A DNA stretch of 64,000 bases from contig CAWASG010000001.1 in the NCBI GenBank assembly GCA_963784615.1, forward strand, positions 496,001-560,000, in the 5' to 3' direction. The notes beneath the pieces are model-generated. The model did not search any database. It was not told the origin of the DNA and worked only from the letters and a program-made list of their open reading frames with translations. Every line of letters begins with the position of its first letter. The first letter of the stretch is position 1. This DNA comes from UBA11403 sp963784615 (GTDB lineage: Bacteria; Pseudomonadota; Gammaproteobacteria; Legionellales; Legionellaceae). Below are positions 34,001-42,483 of this stretch, in pieces. The position numbers were made by a program, and so were the translations under genes.

Positions 34001-37000
34001 GGCGTTATTAAACTGTTATTGGCCATGAAGCATGAGGCCATGCCAGCCAATCTTCATTTCAATCAATTGAATCCGTACATTAAACTGGAAGACAGCCCTT
34101 TTTATCTTGTCAATCAAACCACACCGTGGCCCAAGACTGCTGACGCAACACCGAGAAGAGCAGGTATTAGTTCATTTGGATTTGGTGGTGCAAATGCACA
34201 TATCATTCTGGAAGAATGTCCAAAATCAACAAAACATTGCAACCCGATAGATAACAAACACCCTCAACACGATAGATACATCCTCCCCCTTTCTGCCATG
34301 ACCTTATCCGCTCTACAACAACGCATAGCAGATTTATTGATTTGGCTTAAACGTCAGCCCAAAGCCCCCTGTCTGGCAGCACTCAGCTATACTTTAGCCG
34401 TTGGGAGGGAGCATTTTGCCCATCGATTTGCGATGGTCGTTCGCACTTTGGCTGAATTAGAGGAGCAATTATCTGCCGCATTATCAACTGATCAATATCT
34501 AACAATCACGCCAAAAGGACATGCGATATGTGATGACTATCTGCGTGGTAATGTGGTTGATTGGCAGCAATTATATGGTAATTTTCAGGAAAAACTCTCG
34601 TTACCGACTTATCCTTTTGCGCAAGAATCACACTGGATCAATTCTCCTTTCGCGATCGCTGGATTCCGCGGACAAGCCGCGGAAAGTCGGCGCTTAGATT
34701 ACCGGGCGATATCGAAAGGATACTGGATCAACACCAATGAAAAACTTGCTCAGCATGTACACCCTTTCATTGACGATGATCTCTCTACGGCAACAACCAT
34801 CCAGTTTCGCAAACAATTTACCGGCAATGAGTTTTATGTAACCGAACATCAAATCAACCATGAACAGGTGTTACCAGGCGTTGCCTGCATTGAGATGGCA
34901 TCCGCTGCAACCAGGCTTGCCGCAATCATTCCAGAAGTTACAACGCTGAAACATATTATTTGGCAAAAACCAATTAAACACAGTGACTTAATCGACCCCA
35001 TTCATGTGACACTGGCGCCTGAAGAACGCTCGGTCTTCTTTAGAATTACCGATCATACCGACGCAACAGTATTCGTTAAAGGTGAAATTGAATATACAGA
35101 CAACAGCAACACTGTTGAGCCTCTGCAACACGATATTCAAGCGTTAAAATCATCGCTCAGTCATCATCAAACTTCGGAAGAGGTGTACCATTATTTTAAA
35201 CAGGCAGGGATCATTTATGGACCACGCTTCCAAGTCATTCAGGCGTTATACCACAACGAGACCCACGTTTTTGCAGACTTGGCTTTACCTGCGTCTTTAC
35301 TCACCGATGCGCCTACGTTTATATTCCACCCCTGTTTATTAGATGGCATCTTACAAACAACTCAAGCCCTACTCAAGAAACGCGATACGCTTTACATCCC
35401 AGTTTCCATACGCCAAATGAAACGATATGGTGCCCTCCCCGATGTCTGTCATGTATATGCTCAACAGGCGTCGCAGGAAGTTCAGGATGATCTGGTCAGT
35501 TGTGATATACAGGTATTCGATCCAAAGGGTCGTTTAGTCCTAAGCGTAGACGGTTTTACGCTGCGTTCGATCACCCAAAAATCTGCCCCTTTGCAAAATA
35601 CAATCGCGTATTACCAACCGACATGGATTGAAAAGCCACTGCTCCCAGGTGAGCTGGAAGATACCGCTTCAATAGTCATTCTCGGTCATTGCGAAACAAC
35701 GATTCGCTCTATTAGAGAACAGTTTACACATCATCATATTACTGAACATATCATTCAGAATCCTGAGGATACACATCACGTTCAATTATCACTTGCTGAC
35801 TATGTGATCATCGCTTTAGAACCATGCATCGATCATGACTTTTCTGAGAGAGTAATACAGGCATCATTGGAAAAAACCTACTATCTTACTCATGCCATTG
35901 CGCGTCAATTGATACAGCTAAAACCGCAACAGCGCATGCAGATGATTTTTGTCAGTCAAACGCAATCTGTTTTTTCCAGAGCTCTGGTTGGGTTATCGAA
36001 AACCCTGCCGCTCGAACAGCTCAATATTGTGTGTCGATATCTTGAGCTCTCCAATCTCGCTATGTTAAAACATGAATTAACACAACCTGATATTGACGTT
36101 CGTTATGAAGGCGATAAACGACACGTCTCAACGTATCAGGTGCTCGCCAATACCCCAACCCATTCTCTCTCCCCAATGCTGAAACAATCTGGCGTGTATT
36201 TAATTACAGGTGGGCTCGGTGGCTTAGGATATTTATTTGCAACGCATTTGGCAGAACATTATCAAGCCAAACTGATTCTAACAGGACGTTCCCCTCTATC
36301 CAAACACCATAGACAATTACTCACCCATCTAAAAAAGAAAACATCCAGTGTGGTTTACATTCAAGCCGATGTATCTTCTCAGAATAATGTTCAAATGCTC
36401 ATACAAGACATTAAAAAACAATTCGGGCAGATCAACGGCATTATTCACTCCGCGGGCGTGACTCAAGATGGGTTGATGATTCACAAAACGACAGAACACA
36501 TGAAGGCCGTTGCAGCGCCTAAAATTTACGGTACCTGCTATCTGCATACCGCGACAGCCAATGAACCGCTGGATTTTTTTGTTTTATTCTCATCGATTGC
36601 CGCAACCTTCGGCAATGCGGGGCAAAGTGATTATGCCTATGCAAATGCTTTCCTGGATGAATTTTCCCGCTGCCGTGAACAATTACAATTACTGGGACAG
36701 TGCTCGGGTAGAACCCTTTCAATTAACTGGCCGCTCTGGCAAGAAGGTGGTTTAACGATAGCGCCGGAATATCAACAATGGCTAGAGCAGACGATGGGGA
36801 TTGTCAGTTTAAACACCCATCAAGGAATAGAGGCCTTTACACAGTTACTAGAAAGCCCAATTAACAACGGGATCGTTCTGCCTGGACATCAGTCTTTGCT
36901 TATCAACACCTTAGAACGTCGTGTTAGCATTGATCCATCCCATTTACATAAACCCGATGCCGAGCATCAGGTCTTACACCGTCAAACAACTCATTTTTTA

Positions 37001-40000
37001 AAACAACTGTTAGCCGATACCATTCAGCGCCCTATGGAACAAATTGATGAGACCGTCGCGCTTGAACAATATGGCATTGATTCCTTGATGATCATTGATT
37101 TAAATCAACGATTATCGAAGCAATTTACAGGGTTACCACAAACTTTATTTTTTGAATACCAAACATTATCTGCATTAACTCAATATTTTATTGACCATCG
37201 CGCGCAAGAATTAAATCAATATTTCTCTGATCAACCTGGTAACACATATGATGTATTACAACCTATCGACATGATAAAACCACACCCTGCCGAACTAGAT
37301 CACGCCCCACTGGAGGCCGATCGCTCAACTGATGATGACATTGCGATTATTGGCATCGACGGCCGTTACCCGCAATCTAATGATCTCACCGAGTTCTGGA
37401 ATAATCTCATTTCTGGTAAAAACTGCATTACCGAAATCCCTGACAGTCGGTGGAATTGGAGAGATTATTATGATGTCAATCCAAATGAAAAAAACAAAAC
37501 ATACAGCAAATGGGGCGGCTTTCTCGCGCATCCTGATCAATTCGACCCGTTGTTTTTTAATATTTCGCCCCGTGAAGCATCACTTATGGATCCGCAAGAG
37601 CGATTGTTTTTAGAAACGGCCTGGAAAACCATTGAAAATGCAGGATACCCGCGAGAACAGTTGGCTGGAAAAAAGGTAGGCGTATATGTTGGCGTCATGT
37701 ATGGAGAGTATGCGTTATTCGGCAATGAATCGAGCTCGTCTTCGTTTGTGCCAACCCATGCTATGTTTTCTTCAATCGCCAATCGCGTGTCTTACTGGTT
37801 TGATTTTCATGGTCCAAGCCTGGCACTGGATACCATGTGCTCCTCATCCCTAACAGCTATCCATTTGGCATGCCAAAGTATTCGAGATGGTGAGTGTTCG
37901 CTGGCATTAGCTGGCGGTGTCAACTTGTCATTACATCAAAATAAATATCTACTGCTCAGTCATGGAAAGTTTCTCTCAAGTGAGGGGCGCTGTCGCAGTT
38001 TTGGTGAAGGTGGTGATGGCTATGTACCCGGAGAAGGCGTTGGTGCTGTGCTACTTAAACCATTAGCACAAGCGCTACAAGATGGCGATTATGTTTATGC
38101 TGTCATTAAGGGTAGCCAGATTAATCATGGGGGAAAAACCAATGGTTACACCGTACCAAATCCTAATGCACAAGCCCAGCTCATTGCTGAAACGTACCAT
38201 AAAGCTAACCTTTCGCCGTCAAGCGTAAGTTATATAGAAGCACATGGAACGGGCACCTCGCTTGGAGATCCCATTGAAGTTGCGGGGTTAAATAGAGTGT
38301 TTTCGCAGGCAGACCGCACAAACCCGTGCGCGCTAGGATCGGTCAAATCGAATATAGGACATTGTGAATCAGCAGCAGGGATTGCAGCAGTCACTAAAGT
38401 GGTATTGCAATTGCAGCATCGCACACTAGTGCCGTCTCTTATGTCCGAAACACTTAATCCAAATATTCAGTGGGAATCCACGCCATTTAGGGTGCAACAA
38501 ACAGTCGGTGAGTGGCGCACGTCTGATATCATCGTCGATGGTCAACAACAATCAGCGCCACGAATTGCCGGTGTTAGTTCATTTGGCGCAGGCGGCTCGA
38601 ATGCCCATTTAATTTTATCCGAACCCCCCAAACAAACGTTTTCACCCAACCCGCTTCAATCGTCGTATCTACTCACGCTCTCTGCCAAAACGGTCGTCGC
38701 TTTAAAACAACGCGTAAACGATTTACTGGCCTGGATTGGCAATAATCCATCCGCCAACATTGAGCAAATCAGTTACACTTTAAACTGTGGAAGAACTCAT
38801 TTTAACCATCGTTGTGCCTTGATCGTTGACTCAATTGACCAAGCCGCTCATGTATTGCAACAACTGGATGCGCAATCCAGTCCTGATAAAATACTCATGA
38901 TGGGAGATGACCACAACCAAGCATCTTGCAAGTGCCCCAGTCCCTGTGGGACAAACAGCCACAATGAACTTGCAGGTGGCGTCGTTGCGAGGCACGAAGC
39001 AATCCAGAGTTCAGAGCACGGTACTCTGGATTGCCACGCTTCGCTCGCAACGACGGAACCTGGCGGATTTTGTACAAATTGTGAAGTTCATTGGGAGCCC
39101 TCTTCATTGCGAGACGATCGAACGATGCTCATCGACGTAGCAAACAGGTATCTCGAAGGGAAAGAGATTGACTGGCAAACATTGCATGAAAATAACAACA
39201 GAAAAAAAATTCCCTTACCCACATACCCATTTGCAAAAGAGCATTATTGGTACACAAACACAGACCATACCGAAGCGGAGTCATCTGAGCGCTTATTGCC
39301 AGAACAACACTCCTCCATCGATCAAGTCGCTTCTTTTTTAGTACAACAAGTCACACAGATTCTAAAATTAGCTCAGCATAACGTCTCCATAGAAAAGAAT
39401 CTGGGTGAGTACGGAATGGACTCGGTTCATTTTATTGAACTCTCTAAATCAATTTCAAATCATTACCAAATACAACTTACCCCAGCCATTTGGAATACTT
39501 ATACTGATCTATCCGCTATCAGCCAATATCTGGTGAATCAATATCCTGAACAAGTGAACCGCGTTCATCAATATCACAACATAAGTCTATCAATGAATAC
39601 ACCTCGCTTGAATATTCAACCCCAGCGAGTCGCTGAACAGAGACCCACAAGCCCTCTCAGCAGTTCCGAGGATGAACAAGATATCGCGATTATCGGGATG
39701 CAAGCGTTATTCCCTCACTCAGATGATCTAACCTCATTCTGGCAACAGATGATGGACGGTAAAGATTTTGTAACCGAAATCCCGCCTTCACGGTGGAATT
39801 GGCAAGATTATTTTGGCGATAGTACCAACCACACGGATAAAACAAATTCCAAATGGGGTAGTTTCATCAATCAAATTGACCAGTTCGATGCAGGATTTTT
39901 TAATCTCTCCACTCGAGAAGCAAATCTCATGGATCCTCAGCATCGGTTATTTCTGGAAATTGTCTGGAAAACAATTGAAGATGCCGGATACAACCCCTTT

Positions 40001-40690
40001 GACCTCTCAGCGCAAAACGTCGGTGTGTTTGCTGGAATTGAGTTTAGCGAATACCAAAGCCTCATTGCCAAACAACATACCGATTTTCATGGGTTCATTG
40101 CTTCGGGTAATGCACATAGCATGCTGGCGAACCGAATTTCATATTTTTTCAACTTTCATGGCCCTAGTGAAGCCATTGATACAGCGTGTTCCAGCTCATC
40201 CGTTGCGATTCATCGTGCAGTACAGGCGCTTCGACAGCATGAATGCAACGTTGCCATTGCGGGCGGTGTCAGTATCATCTTAAATCCAGATACCTATATT
40301 ATTACCAGTCAACTTGGCGCACTTTCTCCTGACGGGCGATGCAAAACGTTTGATCAAAACGCGAATGGTTATGTAAAAGGAGAAGGGATTGCGGCACTTT
40401 TGCTAAAACCGCTCCATCAAGCAAAATTGGATGGTGATGCTATCTATGGCGTCATCAAAGCATCTGCTGTAAACCATGGTGGTAAAGCCCAATCACTTAC
40501 GGCACCCAATGCGTCAGCACAAAGTAGTTTATTAATTAACGCCTATACACAATCAGGAATCGATCCAAATACCATCACCATGATTGAAACACACGGTACA
40601 GGCACGATGCTCGGCGATCCCGTTGAAGTGCAGGGCAAACGCATCTTAAATTACTTGCCTAATAATGGTTTCTCTGAAATCGTCCTCTAA
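31001..40690 (+). CDS. Trans-AT polyketide synthase, 5' part (loading module to KS3), cut by an IS
   Basis: Domains with approximate residues: fatty-acyl-AMP-ligase-like loading domain (1-545, YLQYTSGSTATPKAAVVTHG), ACP (565-635, FDSI), KS (650-1075, DTACSSS, ETHGTGT, NIGHLE), DH (1250-1530), KR (1540-1920, ITGGLGGLG), ACP (1990-2070, GIDSL), KS (2110-2540, DTMCSSS), ACP (2770-2850, GMDSV), KS (2893 on, DTACSSS, ETHGTGT). No acyltransferase domain is present. The DH motif reads HQINHEQVLP, with His for the usual Gly. At residue 3210 the frame enters an ISAs1 element and ends 19 foreign residues later. Palindromic repeats add residues at about 1215-1241 and 2640-2705. The frame continues at 42508. 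Confidence 0.93.
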   Translation: MDLITDLLRQRAQEAPQKNAALYLQDGEQETTWLTYGELDENAKNIAIWIQEKQMAGSRILLLYPSGTEFITGLLGCWYAGAIAVPISCPKSDDFESQQTLLKTIAKDADISAIFTLHTLELAVKSHLTKSLPVLSTDTLKKNNKKHYKPVRIHAETIAYLQYTSGSTATPKAAVVTHGNLQHSINTTLNVWRYAKHSITLNWAPHTHVYGLVCGILMPLYHGTLTIIIPVAAVIKNPLVWLTAISKYRVTHSGCPNFGYDLCVRNIEDASLAHLKLQHWKVAVNGGDIVQPQTLTAFANKFRSCGFQLKQFCSAYGMSELSGAIAATPYGREPKVYSLPSDNRERISSGHLLPGLHVIAVDPDTGRPVSEGEIGEIWISGQSVVNGYWQRPTETNEVFNATLPGNSRTYFRTGDLGCLHHNELYLTGRLKEVMVIYGKKYYPLDLEITVAQALAPFQIKLPQVVFSAEINNQESMIVVQELTVDFDPARYHLLDEAIRHAITKEHGVNIHQVSYVAAGMIPKTTSGKLQRKKCQLLLEQNQLTFLTPDNKTDIVSSNPHTGQITQFIDLVATVLKVDADKVDMQAPLSRYAFDSINIIHLTTLLNETYQLSVSPASLYEYATLSDFYNHWLNKETKAVTKEPVKEPTNQTHDIAIIGMSGLFPQSPNQDAFWDNLIEGKDCISQVPTSRWDYTDNTIPWGGFIEGLDQFDAHFFNISPREAALIDPQQRLFLETVWKTIEDAGYTKSTLQAFKTGLFVGVFNHDYAELLQKNDVMDAYLTTSTLHSMIANRISYLFNFNGPSEAIDTACSSSLVAIHHAVRAIQQGDCELAIAGGVNALITPTAFIAARKAGMLSEDGRCKTFDQNANGYVRSEGSGAILLKKLSQAISDNDCIYGIIKGTAINHGGHANSLTAPNPNAQADVIIAACQRAHIPVDTIQFIETHGTGTPLGDPIEINGLKKAFEHLAREQKITTLPQQYCGLGALKTNIGHLESAAGIAGVIKLLLAMKHEAMPANLHFNQLNPYIKLEDSPFYLVNQTTPWPKTADATPRRAGISSFGFGGANAHIILEECPKSTKHCNPIDNKHPQHDRYILPLSAMTLSALQQRIADLLIWLKRQPKAPCLAALSYTLAVGREHFAHRFAMVVRTLAELEEQLSAALSTDQYLTITPKGHAICDDYLRGNVVDWQQLYGNFQEKLSLPTYPFAQESHWINSPFAIAGFRGQAAESRRLDYRAISKGYWINTNEKLAQHVHPFIDDDLSTATTIQFRKQFTGNEFYVTEHQINHEQVLPGVACIEMASAATRLAAIIPEVTTLKHIIWQKPIKHSDLIDPIHVTLAPEERSVFFRITDHTDATVFVKGEIEYTDNSNTVEPLQHDIQALKSSLSHHQTSEEVYHYFKQAGIIYGPRFQVIQALYHNETHVFADLALPASLLTDAPTFIFHPCLLDGILQTTQALLKKRDTLYIPVSIRQMKRYGALPDVCHVYAQQASQEVQDDLVSCDIQVFDPKGRLVLSVDGFTLRSITQKSAPLQNTIAYYQPTWIEKPLLPGELEDTASIVILGHCETTIRSIREQFTHHHITEHIIQNPEDTHHVQLSLADYVIIALEPCIDHDFSERVIQASLEKTYYLTHAIARQLIQLKPQQRMQMIFVSQTQSVFSRALVGLSKTLPLEQLNIVCRYLELSNLAMLKHELTQPDIDVRYEGDKRHVSTYQVLANTPTHSLSPMLKQSGVYLITGGLGGLGYLFATHLAEHYQAKLILTGRSPLSKHHRQLLTHLKKKTSSVVYIQADVSSQNNVQMLIQDIKKQFGQINGIIHSAGVTQDGLMIHKTTEHMKAVAAPKIYGTCYLHTATANEPLDFFVLFSSIAATFGNAGQSDYAYANAFLDEFSRCREQLQLLGQCSGRTLSINWPLWQEGGLTIAPEYQQWLEQTMGIVSLNTHQGIEAFTQLLESPINNGIVLPGHQSLLINTLERRVSIDPSHLHKPDAEHQVLHRQTTHFLKQLLADTIQRPMEQIDETVALEQYGIDSLMIIDLNQRLSKQFTGLPQTLFFEYQTLSALTQYFIDHRAQELNQYFSDQPGNTYDVLQPIDMIKPHPAELDHAPLEADRSTDDDIAIIGIDGRYPQSNDLTEFWNNLISGKNCITEIPDSRWNWRDYYDVNPNEKNKTYSKWGGFLAHPDQFDPLFFNISPREASLMDPQERLFLETAWKTIENAGYPREQLAGKKVGVYVGVMYGEYALFGNESSSSSFVPTHAMFSSIANRVSYWFDFHGPSLALDTMCSSSLTAIHLACQSIRDGECSLALAGGVNLSLHQNKYLLLSHGKFLSSEGRCRSFGEGGDGYVPGEGVGAVLLKPLAQALQDGDYVYAVIKGSQINHGGKTNGYTVPNPNAQAQLIAETYHKANLSPSSVSYIEAHGTGTSLGDPIEVAGLNRVFSQADRTNPCALGSVKSNIGHCESAAGIAAVTKVVLQLQHRTLVPSLMSETLNPNIQWESTPFRVQQTVGEWRTSDIIVDGQQQSAPRIAGVSSFGAGGSNAHLILSEPPKQTFSPNPLQSSYLLTLSAKTVVALKQRVNDLLAWIGNNPSANIEQISYTLNCGRTHFNHRCALIVDSIDQAAHVLQQLDAQSSPDKILMMGDDHNQASCKCPSPCGTNSHNELAGGVVARHEAIQSSEHGTLDCHASLATTEPGGFCTNCEVHWEPSSLRDDRTMLIDVANRYLEGKEIDWQTLHENNNRKKIPLPTYPFAKEHYWYTNTDHTEAESSERLLPEQHSSIDQVASFLVQQVTQILKLAQHNVSIEKNLGEYGMDSVHFIELSKSISNHYQIQLTPAIWNTYTDLSAISQYLVNQYPEQVNRVHQYHNISLSMNTPRLNIQPQRVAEQRPTSPLSSSEDEQDIAIIGMQALFPHSDDLTSFWQQMMDGKDFVTEIPPSRWNWQDYFGDSTNHTDKTNSKWGSFINQIDQFDAGFFNLSTREANLMDPQHRLFLEIVWKTIEDAGYNPFDLSAQNVGVFAGIEFSEYQSLIAKQHTDFHGFIASGNAHSMLANRISYFFNFHGPSEAIDTACSSSSVAIHRAVQALRQHECNVAIAGGVSIILNPDTYIITSQLGALSPDGRCKTFDQNANGYVKGEGIAALLLKPLHQAKLDGDAIYGVIKASAVNHGGKAQSLTAPNASAQSSLLINAYTQSGIDPNTITMIETHGTGTMLGDPVEVQGKRILNYLPNNGFSEIVL
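34645..34720. repeat. Palindromic element, family A, in frame inside the PKS gene
   Basis: TCCTTTCG at the left and CGAAAGGA at the right form the ends, with the hairpin TTCCGCGGACAAGCCGCGGA inside. ACTGGATCAA occurs on both sides (34632-34641 and 34722-34731), which looks like a 10-bp target duplication. Total addition is 90 bp or 30 codons, so the PKS frame is kept. The insert encodes AGFRGQAAESRRLDYRAISK in the linker between the KS and DH domains. Confidence 0.85.
38921..39115. repeat. Palindromic element, family B, in frame inside the PKS gene
   Basis: The core hairpin GTCGTTGCGAGGCACGAAGC with its complement, plus the side sequence TGAACTTCACAATTTGTACA (on the minus strand) and the CCACAGGGACTGGGGCACTT side (also minus), match the copies near 22.8 kb and 56.8 kb. 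It adds roughly 65 residues, among them two cysteine pairs, to the linker between the second KS and the following ACP. The frame is open throughout. Exact ends are uncertain. Confidence 0.8.
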
Positions 40691-41779
40691 TGCCGCCATA
40701 AACCGTTTACGCTTCATGCTAGCTTTTCTTGATGTGTCATTTTTAATTAGGTTCAACGCAATATGTCGCATGATAGCAAAATTTTCAGGTGAAGCTTCTG
40801 TTCGTATGCGCGACTCATCTTCTCTGAAAGTCATATCAAGCGTCCAGTGAAGCTGATTTTCAATTCCCCAATGCTGCCGCACAGCCGTTAATGTTTTCTC
40901 TGCATTCGGTGCAATAGATGCAATATAAAAACGAGTATCCTCTGTATCTTGTGCAAGACCGTCTTTAAATTCTCTACGAGCCTTTATCATTATAAGGCTT
41001 TTTAAATCAGGCCATTTTTTAAACGATGGAAAGCTATCGACACATGGTTTTATTGCCCAACATTGACGGAACTCAATACGCCCATGCCCAGCATCATGTT
41101 CTTCAAAATAATCATGTTGTACTTGCTTGAAGTCCGCTGCCAATGCTGTTTTAAAAAAATCTGTAACCTCGACATGCAGGTTGCCCTGATTCCCTTTTAG
41201 AGCAAGTATGTAGTCGGCCTTTTTCTGAATTATTTTTTCAGCAATTGCAGTCTGGCAGCCCATTGCATCGATGGTGACGATGCATCCCTTGAGTTCAAGT
41301 ACATCCAATAGCTGCGGGATGGCTGTGATTTCGTTACTTTTTTCTGCTGTTTTTTCTTGACCAAGTACAAGTCCATTTTCACTGCTCCAGGCACTCACCA
41401 TATGAATCGCGGGAACTCCATCCCGGCGATTGTGGCTCCGACGTAAGGTTTTTCCATCAATTGCCACAACATCCCCCAATGTCGCTACCGATACAGATTG
41501 AACCCATTTCATAAAACAGGCTTGAAATTCCTTCGTTTCAATTTTACGCATCACTCGTGCTAACGTGTCATCAACAGGAATACCATCTTTATAAGGCAGG
41601 AATTTTCTGAGCCAATCTAATTTAGCTTCACCAAAATCCTTAAGTGATTTCCAACCATCACAACCAGACACTGTCCCTGCAATAATCAGTAAAATAATTT
41701 CTATTAATGGATATCGTTTGGTTCGATCTACTCGTGGATCAGTTAACATTTCAAAATGTTCGATTAACCCTTTATTCAT
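40646..41779 (-). CDS. ISAs1-family transposase, full length
   Basis: The 377-residue transposase has the N-terminal domain DPRVDRTKRYPLIEIILLII, the first catalytic aspartate in DVVAIDGKTLRRS, a second in VTIDAMGCQ, and the C-terminal YREKLK-like region HWGIENQLHWTLDMTFREDE with the catalytic glutamate. This is the standard IS4-superfamily ISAs1 (H-repeat) plan. No frameshift or stop is present, so it is probably active and the likely source of transposase for the deleted copy at 23243-24778. It stops 15 bp from the left end of the element. Confidence 0.95.
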   Translation of the reverse strand: MNKGLIEHFEMLTDPRVDRTKRYPLIEIILLIIAGTVSGCDGWKSLKDFGEAKLDWLRKFLPYKDGIPVDDTLARVMRKIETKEFQACFMKWVQSVSVATLGDVVAIDGKTLRRSHNRRDGVPAIHMVSAWSSENGLVLGQEKTAEKSNEITAIPQLLDVLELKGCIVTIDAMGCQTAIAEKIIQKKADYILALKGNQGNLHVEVTDFFKTALAADFKQVQHDYFEEHDAGHGRIEFRQCWAIKPCVDSFPSFKKWPDLKSLIMIKARREFKDGLAQDTEDTRFYIASIAPNAEKTLTAVRQHWGIENQLHWTLDMTFREDESRIRTEASPENFAIMRHIALNLIKNDTSRKASMKRKRFMAALEDDFRETIIRQVI

Positions 41780-41946
41780 CTTTATCCCCGGATAAGCAAG
41801 GTGGGTAGTAGATCATAGGTGAATTAGTTTGTCGATCCTTGCGGAGGATATATTTTCAATAGCATGAAGTAATGTCATGAATGCAATGCGTTCACATGCC
41901 GTATTTAATGAACAGGAGCAGAAAAAATGTCCGAATTTTCTCTGAG

Positions 41947-42385
41947 CCCGTTCGTGCTGAGGAGGCGCGTCACAGATGCTGCAGTTTGGTAGGTAGGTCG
42001 ATGCGCCGTCTCGAAGCATGCGCCGATAGTGCCTGCCAGTCGCCCTTAATGAGTGCTTCTTTTTTTTTGCGACTCCATCCCTGTATTTGTTTTTCAGCAG
42101 ATAGTGCTTCTTCTCGCGTAGAAAATTCTTGTGAGTACATCAATTGAACAGGCAGTCGTGTGCATGTGTGACAACTAGAGATCATTTTATTTTGATGCTG
42201 TGTAAATCGATTTTCTAAATTATCGGTGTGACCCGTGTAATAGCTTTTATCATTACATTGAAGAATGTAAACCCAAAACATAATATAACTCCGTTGGATG
42301 CCATCCGTGTGTATGCTTCGAGACGGCGCGTTGGACTCTTTATCACTTCATCGGTCCGTATTCGCGCCTCCTCAGCACGAACGGG
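41947..42385. repeat. Inverted repeats framing the GIY-YIG gene inside the IS
   Basis: CCCGTTCGTGCTGAGGAGGC (from 41947) is answered by its complement ending at 42385. Inside them GCGCCGTCTCGAAGCAT (from 42003) is answered by ATGCTTCGAGACGGCGC (42312-42328). The GIY-YIG gene lies between. The same frame exists in copy 1 (24228-24667). These look like REP-type half sites and may define a smaller module nested in the IS. Confidence 0.75.
41970..42281 (-). CDS. GIY-YIG endonuclease domain protein, passenger of ISAs1 copy 2
   Basis: The 103-residue protein is almost identical to the one at 24266-24562 over the GIY-YIG domain (FWVYILQCNDKSYYTGHTDN, RFTQHQNKM, TREEALSAEKQIQGWSRKK). The C-terminus differs (RIDLPTKLQHL against RVDLLI) because of small changes in the repeat that encodes it. 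It is the YhbQ/UPF0213 type: a small single-domain nuclease without the UvrC parts. Position and orientation upstream of the transposase are the same in both copies. A GIY-YIG passenger is not a standard ISAs1 component. No clear ribosome site; the start is at the ATG next to FWVYIL. Confidence 0.82.
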   Translation of the reverse strand: MFWVYILQCNDKSYYTGHTDNLENRFTQHQNKMISSCHTCTRLPVQLMYSQEFSTREEALSAEKQIQGWSRKKKEALIKGDWQALSAHASRRRIDLPTKLQHL

Positions 42386-42483
42386 ATCGGGGTAACTTTA
42401 AACATTTTTTTAGATAGCAGTCAACTACTCTAAAACAACAAGGTGTGTGATTGAAATGGTTTTTTTAACTGTTCAAATTTTAG

